Positions 58,058 through 64,000 of a DNA stretch of 64,000 bases are shown piece after piece. The translations under genes were made by a program, and so were the position numbers. Source of the stretch: Bifidobacterium anseris (GTDB lineage Bacteria > Actinomycetota > Actinomycetes > Actinomycetales > Bifidobacteriaceae); the NCBI RefSeq assembly GCF_002860345.1, contig NZ_NMYC01000006.1, positions 1 to 64,000 of the forward strand. Direction: 5' to 3'. The first letter of the stretch is position 1; the number at the start of each line of letters is the position of its first letter. The notes under the pieces are model-generated. The model was not told where the DNA came from. It searched no databases and saw only the letters and a program-made list of their open reading frames with translations.

Positions 58058-58465
58058 TCACGCGAAGATGTCGAGGACGCCGGCGTCGCCTCCCTGCTCG
58101 GCGATGCGACGATGTCGCCGCTTCGTCTCGGTTACGACGAATTCACGGTACTGTTCGGCGATTTCGACGTCGAGGCCAGCGGCCTGCGCGACGAGACGCA
58201 GCCGTTCCATCTGCTGCTCCTCGCGCGCATAGTCGGCGGCGGCGAAACCGGCGCGTGCCTTGAGCGCACCTACCTGCGCGGTCGCCTTGAATCGTTCGGC
58301 GAGCAGTGCGACGATTGCCATGTCGATGTTGTCGATCGATGCGCGCAATGTGTCGATGCGTTCTACAATGTGCTGCATCTGCGGGTCATCCGATTGTGCG
58401 AAGGCGTCGATGTCGGTCGCCTCCTCGCGCGCGTCGGCGCGCCAGCCATCCTCCGTGGTAGTCAT
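58058..58465 (-). CDS. chorismate mutase (AroQ type)
   Basis: Rearranges chorismate to prephenate for phenylalanine and tyrosine synthesis. The 135-residue protein is all helical, with RIDTLRASIDNIDMAIVALLAERFKATAQVGALK split over the first helix, holding the conserved Arg, Asp and Lys, and REEQQMERLRLVAQAAGLD before the last helix. It has a free-standing domain with a short acidic N-terminus. AAGGTGG stands before the ATG at 58465; a GTG three codons earlier is possible. Confidence 0.9.
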   Translation of the reverse strand: MTTTEDGWRADAREEATDIDAFAQSDDPQMQHIVERIDTLRASIDNIDMAIVALLAERFKATAQVGALKARAGFAAADYAREEQQMERLRLVAQAAGLDVEIAEQYREFVVTETKRRHRRIAEQGGDAGVLDIFA

Positions 58466-58519
58466 GCGTTCCACCTTAGCGCGCGGTGTGGTTAGCGCGA
58501 CGCGGCGCGGATATGCGAA

Positions 58520-58545
58520 ACGGGGGCGGCAGTGCCGTCCCCCGT
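58520..58545 (-). terminator. hairpin after rho
   Basis: A GC stem of about 11 bp with one bulged T lies 32 bases after the rho stop codon. The tail is not T-rich. Confidence 0.45.
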
Positions 58546-58576
58546 CAGCAATCGGATGATCAACTGACCGAAAAGA

Positions 58577-60460
58577 TCAGTTGCTGTTGAGCGAGCCGCC
58601 GCCCTGTTGGACGAGCGCGGCGAAGAAATCACGGTTCGTCATCGTCTTCTTCAGGCGCGGCACGAGCGTCTGGTAGGCCTGCTCGGGTTCGAGACCGCCG
58701 AGCAGACGGCGCAGACGGTAGATGATTGGCAGCGTTTGCGGATCGGTGATGAGCTCCTCGCGGCGCGTGCCGGACGCGTTGATGTCGACGGCCGGGAACA
58801 TGCGCTTGTCGGCGAGTTCGCGGCTCAGGCGCAGCTCCATGTTGCCGGTGCCCTTGAACTCCTCGAAGATGACCTCGTCCATCTTCGAGCCGGTTTCGAC
58901 GAGCGCCGACGAGATGATCGTCAGCGAGCCGCCGTTTTCGATGTTGCGCGCCGCGCCGAAGAACTTCTTCGGCGGATAGAGCGCCTGCGCGTCGACGCCG
59001 CCGGACAGGATGCGTCCCGAAGCCGGCGCGGCGATGTTGTAGGCGCGCGCGAGTCGCGTCATCGAATCGAGCAGCACGACGACGTCCTGGCCGAGTTCGA
59101 CAAGACGCTTCGCGCGTTCGATCGCGAGTTCGGCGACCGTCGTGTGGTCGGAGGCGGGGCGATCGAAGGTCGACGAGATGACCTCGCCCTGCACGGTGCG
59201 CTCCATGTCGGTGACCTCTTCGGGTCGTTCGTCGACGAGGACGACCATCAGATAGACCTCAGGGTTGTTCGTCGCGATCGCGTTTGCGATGTTCTGCAGC
59301 GTGATCGTCTTGCCGGCCTTCGGCGGCGAGACGATCAGGCCGCGCTGGCCTTTGCCAATCGGCGAGACGATATCGATGAGACGTCCGGTCAGGCGGTTCG
59401 CCGTCGTCTCCATCTTGAGTCGCTCGTTCGGGTAGAGCGGCGTGAGCTTGCTGAACTGCGGGCGTCGCGCGGCCTCTTCGACGCTCATGCCGTTGATTGA
59501 ATCGATCGACTGCAGCGGCACGAACTTCTGACGCTGATTGCGGCGGTCGCCCTCGTGCGGCGTGCGGATCGAGCCCTTGACGGCGTCGCCTTTGCGCAGG
59601 CCGTACTTCTTGACCTGACCCATGCTCACATACACGTCGTTCGGGCCGGGCAGATAGCCGGAAGTGCGGATGAACGCGTAGGAGTCGAGCACATCGACGA
59701 TGCCGGCGACCGGCACGAGGTCGTCGCGCTGCGCGCTCGCGTCGTCGCGGCGGTTCTCGTTGTCGCGGCCGCGTCCGCGGCGGTTGTTATTGCGATCGTT
59801 GCGGTCATTGCGATTGTTGTTGCGTTCATTGCGATCGTTGCGTCCGCGACGGTTCTCGCGCTGCTCGTCGTTGCTGTGCGACGGCACGCCCGGTAGCGCG
59901 TCGAGGATCTCGTCAAGATTGACGTTCTCGCCGGCGGGTGGCGCCGGCAGACGGCGACGGACGGCGCGCTGTTCCTCGTGTCCGCGGCGCGCGCGGCGCT
60001 TCGGCTGGTCGTCGATATCGAAAGAGTTCTGCTGCTGCGGCTGACGCTGTTCGGACTGCGCGGCGGCCTCGTCGTGGCGCTTGCGCACACGACGGGCAGT
60101 GACGTGCATCTCCATATTGCTTTCCGGTTTCGGCTCGTCGATGACGACCTTCGTCGACGATGCGGATTCCTTCGATTCCGGCTGCTTCGACGTGGACTGT
60201 GTCGACGCGGACTGTGCCGCTGCGGCCTGTGCGGCGCGCGCGGCCGCCGACGGCTCCGTCACGACCGGCTGCCAATCCTTGGTCTGCTTCGGCGCGCGCA
60301 CGGTGACCCCCGCCGGCGCGGCCTCACCATTGCGCGCGGCCTGCAACGTTGCAAGCAATGCGCCCTTGCGCATCGTCGAAACGCCACGCAGACCCATCTG
60401 CTTGGCGAGTTCCTTGAGCTCAGGAAGCTTCATGTCTTCTAGTTTCGAGGTTGTAACCAC
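58577..60460 (-). CDS. rho: transcription termination factor Rho with Arg/Asn-rich insertion
   Basis: Hexameric RNA helicase that ends transcription, about 627 residues. The N-terminal SAP-like helix domain ([16 protein letters not shown]) is followed by a low-complexity region of about 200 residues, first Ala/Ser/Gln-rich, then a strongly basic stretch dominated by Arg, Asn and Asp. The RNA-binding fold ([20 protein letters not shown]) and the ATPase follow, with Walker A PPKAGKT and Walker [11 protein letters not shown]. Such insertions are typical of Actinobacteria. GTG at 60460 has GAAAGG about 9 nt upstream; the ATG eight codons earlier is the alternative. Confidence 0.95.
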   Translation of the reverse strand: MVTTSKLEDMKLPELKELAKQMGLRGVSTMRKGALLATLQAARNGEAAPAGVTVRAPKQTKDWQPVVTEPSAAARAAQAAAAQSASTQSTSKQPESKESASSTKVVIDEPKPESNMEMHVTARRVRKRHDEAAAQSEQRQPQQQNSFDIDDQPKRRARRGHEEQRAVRRRLPAPPAGENVNLDEILDALPGVPSHSNDEQRENRRGRNDRNERNNNRNDRNDRNNNRRGRGRDNENRRDDASAQRDDLVPVAGIVDVLDSYAFIRTSGYLPGPNDVYVSMGQVKKYGLRKGDAVKGSIRTPHEGDRRNQRQKFVPLQSIDSINGMSVEEAARRPQFSKLTPLYPNERLKMETTANRLTGRLIDIVSPIGKGQRGLIVSPPKAGKTITLQNIANAIATNNPEVYLMVVLVDERPEEVTDMERTVQGEVISSTFDRPASDHTTVAELAIERAKRLVELGQDVVVLLDSMTRLARAYNIAAPASGRILSGGVDAQALYPPKKFFGAARNIENGGSLTIISSALVETGSKMDEVIFEEFKGTGNMELRLSRELADKRMFPAVDINASGTRREELITDPQTLPIIYRLRRLLGGLEPEQAYQTLVPRLKKTMTNRDFFAALVQQGGGSLNSN

Positions 60461-60670
60461 TTGGTTGTGCCTTTCTTCGACCATGCGCCCAGAGACGGCG
60501 CGATGGCTTCACACAGGGTTTGCGAATATATGAACATATACGGAAAGCACATACGTACATATGTCATGCGTCATATGTTCGCGAAAGGGAATGTCCGCAT
60601 TCATGCCGGACAGGACACACCTTAGCCGGAGCGCGCGACGAAACCGGCTGTGACGAGCCGGAAGACGATT

Positions 60671-60709
60671 CCGGGCGGCCCGCACGTCGTCTGCGCGCGG
60701 GCCGCCCGG
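60671..60709 (-). terminator. hairpin after the FAD oxidoreductase gene
   Basis: A perfect 13-bp GC-rich stem with a 13-nt loop lies just after the stop codon (60720). It has no clear T-run. Confidence 0.45.
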
Positions 60710-60719
60710 GATCGTGGAA

Positions 60720-62309
60720 TCACTTGGATTCGTGATAGGACTTGTCGGTGTTGACCGACCAGATGTTCTCCTTCGTCGGCTTGCCGGACTTGATGTTGCC
60801 GACGGCCTCGATCGCCGTCGCCATCGAATGGTCCATGTTGTTGTAGCGGTGCTGGCCGTTGCGGCCGACGCAGTACAGGTTGCCGAAGGAGTCGAGATAG
60901 TCGACGACTTCCGGCATCTCGTCGTAGGTGTCAAAGTACGCCGGATACGCCTTCTTGACGCGTTCGCGATGCGCATCGAGTACTTCGTGCGAGCCGTTGA
61001 TGACACCCATGCGCGTCAGCTCGCTGATCGCGAAGCGCGTCGCCTCGTCGTCGCTCATGTTCCAGAAATCGTCGCCTTCCTCGCAGAAGTATTCGAGGCC
61101 GATCCAGACGGTATCGTCGACGTCCTTGACAAGGTACGGGCTCCAGTTGTTGAAGATCTGCAGACGGCCGACCTTGTAGCCCGGATCCTGCACGTAGATC
61201 CAGCAGTCCGGCACGATCGGCGGGTTGCCGAGCGTCGGGATGTCGGTCGTGTTCTTGAGCTTCAGGTGCTTGACAAGCAGGCCGACGGTGACGAAGTCGC
61301 GGTACGGCAGGCCATCGGCGATGCGCACGATGTCCTTCGGCGCATGCTCGGTGCCGCCGTCGATCGCCTCGACGAGATCCTTGATCGGCATCGACGAGAT
61401 GAATTCGTCGGCTTCGAGCGTCGTGCGCACGCCGTGCTCATCCTCATAGACGAGCGAGGCGATGTGTCCGTCCTGCTGATCGAGTTCGACGACCTTCGCG
61501 CCCTTGATGATCGTGACGCCGGCGTCCTCGGCGTTCTTCGCGACCGTCTCCCACAGCTGTCCCGGACCGAGCTTGGGGTACCAGAACTCCTCGATGAGCG
61601 AGGTCTCGACCTCTTCGGCGTCACGCTTCTTCGGCAGCAGCTTGCGGAACGCGTTCTTGAGCACGCCCATGATGCTCAGGCCCTTGACGCGCTGCGAACC
61701 CCAGTCGGCCGAGATGACCGACGGATGGCGTCCCCAGAGCTTCTCGGTGTAGCCCTCGAAGAACATCGAATACAGCTTGCGGCCGAAACGGTTGATGTAG
61801 AAGTTCTCGAGATTGTCCTCGGGCAGCTTGTGGAACACCGACTTGAGGTACGAGCAGCCGGCCACGACAGTGAGCTTCGGGCCCATCGCCTTCAACGTGT
61901 TCATCGACAGCGAAATCGGGTAGTCGAAGAAATGCTTGTTCCAGAAGATGCGCGAGACGCGGTGGCGCTTGAGCATGACCTTGTCGGTCGTCTCCGGATC
62001 GGGTCCGCCCGGCTCGAGCTCATGCACGCGGCCAAGCTTCTTGTCGTCGTAGGACGGGGCGCCCTGCAGCGGCAGCGTATCCGCCCACCAGCGCATGATG
62101 CGATCGTCCTTCGAGAAGAAACGATGGCCGCCGATGTCCATGCGGTTGCCGTCGTGCTTGACGGTGCGCGCGATGCCGCCGAATTCCTGCGATTCCTCGA
62201 GGACCGTGACGTCGTACTTGTCGGCGCCGCCGTCCTTGACGAGCTCCCAGGCGGCCGTGAGACCGGCGGGGCCACCGCCGATGATCACTACGGTTTGCTT
62301 GTCAGACAC
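60720..62309 (-). CDS. FAD-dependent oxidoreductase of the UDP-galactopyranose mutase/amine oxidase type
   Basis: A 529-residue flavoprotein. The Rossmann motif VVIIGGGPAGLTAAWEL at the N-terminus binds FAD, and DIGGHRFFSKDD, FFEGYTEKLWGRHP and the C-terminal YCVGRNGQHRYNNMDHSM resemble the NAD(P)/FAD proteins related to Glf and protoporphyrinogen oxidase that act on nucleotide sugars or lipid-linked sugars. The substrate is unknown. AAGGAG lies 9 nt before GTG at 62309; another GTG two codons earlier is closer. It stands between rho and a DUF2469 gene, with terminators on both sides. Confidence 0.85.
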   Translation of the reverse strand: MSDKQTVVIIGGGPAGLTAAWELVKDGGADKYDVTVLEESQEFGGIARTVKHDGNRMDIGGHRFFSKDDRIMRWWADTLPLQGAPSYDDKKLGRVHELEPGGPDPETTDKVMLKRHRVSRIFWNKHFFDYPISLSMNTLKAMGPKLTVVAGCSYLKSVFHKLPEDNLENFYINRFGRKLYSMFFEGYTEKLWGRHPSVISADWGSQRVKGLSIMGVLKNAFRKLLPKKRDAEEVETSLIEEFWYPKLGPGQLWETVAKNAEDAGVTIIKGAKVVELDQQDGHIASLVYEDEHGVRTTLEADEFISSMPIKDLVEAIDGGTEHAPKDIVRIADGLPYRDFVTVGLLVKHLKLKNTTDIPTLGNPPIVPDCWIYVQDPGYKVGRLQIFNNWSPYLVKDVDDTVWIGLEYFCEEGDDFWNMSDDEATRFAISELTRMGVINGSHEVLDAHRERVKKAYPAYFDTYDEMPEVVDYLDSFGNLYCVGRNGQHRYNNMDHSMATAIEAVGNIKSGKPTKENIWSVNTDKSYHESK

Positions 62310-62442
62310 GTTCACGTTCTCCTTCAACATTGGTTCTGCCGATCGATCGCTGCTGAAAACTTCGCATCGCGCATCCTCGCGCCGGTACCGCGCAAGTCTT
62401 GGGATTGTCGTGCGCATGGAATATCGCGCTTCGCAGCAGTCT

Positions 62443-62481
62443 AGTGCCCCCTATGGCCATAGGAAGGCCATAGGGGGCACT
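62443..62481 (-). terminator. hairpin after the DUF2469 gene
   Basis: A perfect 16-bp stem with a 7-nt loop lies 21 bases after the stop codon. The sequence after it is not T-rich. Confidence 0.55.
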
Positions 62482-62502
62482 GCATCACGTTGTTCGGACT
62501 CC

Positions 62503-62814
62503 TCAGATGCCGTCGGGGATGTCGATGTCGCTCTTCTGCACCTCTTCGACGTTGACGTCCTTGAAGGTCACGATACGCACGTTCTTGACGAAGCGATTCG
62601 ACCGGTAGACGTCCCACACCCATGCGTCGGAGAGCTGCACGTCGAAGTAGACGTCCTGCCCGGCCGAACGGACGTTGAAATCCACCTTGTTCGCCAGATA
62701 GAACCGCCGTTCCGTCTCGACGACGTAGGTGAACAGCTTGATGACGTCACGGTATTCCTTGTACAACGCCAGTTCGGCGTCGGTCTCATAGTTGTCGAGG
62801 TCTTCGGCGCTCAT
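62503..62814 (-). CDS. DUF2469 family protein
   Basis: A small 103-residue cytoplasmic protein conserved in Actinobacteria. MSAEDLDNYETDAELALYKEYRD, read in two parts, and VVETERRFYLANKVD are the family hallmarks. Its function is not known. The ATG at 62814 matches the family start exactly; the open frame continues upstream through a tandem repeat with no homology. The Shine-Dalgarno sequence is weak (GAG), though AGGAG lies further up. Confidence 0.88.
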   Translation of the reverse strand: MSAEDLDNYETDAELALYKEYRDVIKLFTYVVETERRFYLANKVDFNVRSAGQDVYFDVQLSDAWVWDVYRSNRFVKNVRIVTFKDVNVEEVQKSDIDIPDGI

Positions 62815-62834
62815 GGTTACTCGCTCATGCTCCT

Positions 62835-62870
62835 GTCCTTCGTGTCTTTCGTGTCCTTCGTGTCTGTTGC
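62835..62870. repeat. 9-bp tandem repeats before the DUF2469 gene
   Basis: GTCCTTCGT, GTCTTTCGT and GTCCTTCGT follow each other, with a degenerate fourth unit. They lie in the short gap between the GNAT stop codon and the DUF2469 start, where the ribosome-binding site should be. Confidence 0.7.
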
Positions 62871-62884
62871 CTTCATCCGCCCGT

Positions 62885-63943
62885 TCACTGATCGTCGTGC
62901 GCGGCCGCGCCGTGACGGTTGCGGTCGCGTCCCAGCGTACGCCACCACGCCTTCTTCGACGTGTTGCGTTCGGCGTTGTTGTACGGCCATGCGTTCTCGG
63001 CATCGACGTCGTCGCCGGCGATGCGTTCGGCGTCGCGGTGCAGCGTCTCGCCGAGCGTCGGCGCCTGCACGTCGTCGCGCGCCGTCACGGCGTCGGCGAC
63101 GCGTTGGCGTTCGTCGTCGAGGTCCTTCAACAGTCCGGCCTCGCGCAGCTCCTGCTTTTTGATCGCCATCGAATGCTGGTGGAGCGACAACGCCTTCTCC
63201 ATGCCGGGGTTCGACGTAATGACGTGCATGCCGAAGGCGTCCATCGCGCGCACCGGGTCGAATTCGTCGACGAGCGTGTCAAGCACGTTGAGGTCCTGGT
63301 ATTTGCCGAGGCGGTTGTCCCACAGCGCGTCGCGCGACGTGCCCGAGGGCACGAAGCCGAGCGACTGGTAGACGGAGAAGGTGCGCGTGTTCTTCTCGGG
63401 CACGGCCACCCAGATGCGGTGCAACCCGAGTCCTTCCGGCTGGTCGGCGAAGCCGTAGGTCATGACGCGCGGCATCGCATCGCGCGAATAGCCACGTCCG
63501 CGGAAGTCCTTGCCGAGCACGACTTGGATGCGCGCCGAACGCGCCCAGCCGTCGATGTCGATCAGGAAGATCATGCCGAGGAATTCGGTCGCGTTCTGCG
63601 CGTTGACGGTTTCGTCGTTGTCGTCGGGCGTCGTCATCAGCGCCCACGCGATCGTGCGGCGGTGCTCGGGGTCGTCGACGCCGTCGCCGACGTCGGCGCC
63701 CTGCGTCCATGCTTCGGAACGGCTCACCCACGCGTGCACGGCCGCGCGTTCGGCGACGCGGTCCTTGCCGGTGATGCCTGACGCGTTCACGTAGGCGTCA
63801 AGCTTGTCCATGAGCGGCAGGTCCTTCGATGTGGCCGGCCGCAGATACACCATCTCCCCCAGAATGTCGGGAATCGTGATACGCGTGGGCAGCACGCGCG
63901 ACCGTTCCCGTTCCTCCTCGCGACGTTCATCACTGTGCGTCAT
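62885..63943 (-). CDS. GNAT family N-acetyltransferase
   Basis: A 352-residue protein. The GNAT domain (about 25-225) shows MVYLRPATSKDLPLM, the acetyl-CoA loop VVLGKDFRGRGYSRDAM (Q/RxxGxG/A type) and WVAVPEKNTRTFSVYQSLGF at the end. About 120 residues of charged, helical sequence follow and are not part of the fold. It resembles RimJ/RimL-type enzymes, but the acceptor is unknown. AAGGAAC stands 4 nt before the ATG. It is probably co-transcribed with the DUF2469 gene 70 bases downstream. Confidence 0.87.
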   Translation of the reverse strand: MTHSDERREEERERSRVLPTRITIPDILGEMVYLRPATSKDLPLMDKLDAYVNASGITGKDRVAERAAVHAWVSRSEAWTQGADVGDGVDDPEHRRTIAWALMTTPDDNDETVNAQNATEFLGMIFLIDIDGWARSARIQVVLGKDFRGRGYSRDAMPRVMTYGFADQPEGLGLHRIWVAVPEKNTRTFSVYQSLGFVPSGTSRDALWDNRLGKYQDLNVLDTLVDEFDPVRAMDAFGMHVITSNPGMEKALSLHQHSMAIKKQELREAGLLKDLDDERQRVADAVTARDDVQAPTLGETLHRDAERIAGDDVDAENAWPYNNAERNTSKKAWWRTLGRDRNRHGAAAHDDQ

Positions 63944-64000
63944 GTTGTTCCTTTTTTGTTTGGCGACTGGAGCGTTCTCCCATGCTCTCCAGTCCTGCCA

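Overview
The window reads as an actinobacterial chromosome, most likely a Bifidobacterium (inference). The GC content is high. The argS-lysA-hom-thrB block, NucS, a GlnR-type regulator, the b/delta/alpha/gamma/beta ATP synthase order, many genes with a -10 box only 6-8 nt before the start codon, and large secreted starch hydrolases all fit. A formyl-CoA transferase/oxalyl-CoA decarboxylase locus is known from the B. animalis/pseudolongum part of the genus, but the species cannot be fixed from this sequence alone. No rRNA, CRISPR array, insertion sequence or prophage was seen.

Layout. 1-9,100: two tandem minus-strand secreted alpha-amylases. The first is cut by the window edge and carries a CBM74-like resistant-starch module. 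Both have the same promoter/LacI-type operator arrangement. 9,300-12,700: a DUF4012 wall/envelope protein and a polysaccharide chain-length/tyrosine-kinase protein. 12,800-18,900: thrB, hom, lysA and argS. 18,900-22,100: a GH30 glycosidase, RidA, tRNA-Arg(CCG) and a CYTH protein. 22,100-27,500: a CnoX/YbbN-like protein, a lipoprotein with its membrane partner, a lipoprotein FKBP, and NucS. 27,600-34,600: the complete atpBEFHAGDC operon on the minus strand. 35,000-36,300: metA (predicted acetyl-CoA type) and initiator tRNA-fMet.

36,400-42,800: the oxalate locus, with frc facing oxc and an AEC carrier downstream of oxc, followed by a ClC-type channel. 42,900-47,700: a LAATG sortase-anchored surface protein and a GlgE-family protein that lacks the catalytic nucleophile. 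The gap between them holds a compact cluster of DnaA-box-like 9-mers. 47,800-52,900: ppa, a membrane protein, a GlnR-type regulator, nth and a family-5 solute-binding protein. 52,900-64,000: valS, a large secreted protein of unknown function, chorismate mutase, rho, an FAD oxidoreductase of the UDP-galactopyranose-mutase-like type, a DUF2469 protein and a GNAT acetyltransferase.

The genes combine extracellular starch breakdown, acid-linked functions (oxalate decarboxylation consumes a proton; F1Fo ATPase; a chloride/proton-type channel), aspartate-family amino-acid synthesis and housekeeping functions. The signals most worth following are the DnaA-box cluster at 45,403-45,468, the nucleophile-less GlgE homologue, the paired operators of the amylases plus a separate perfect palindrome in the second amylase leader, the palindrome in the oxc leader, and the widespread leaderless start architecture.
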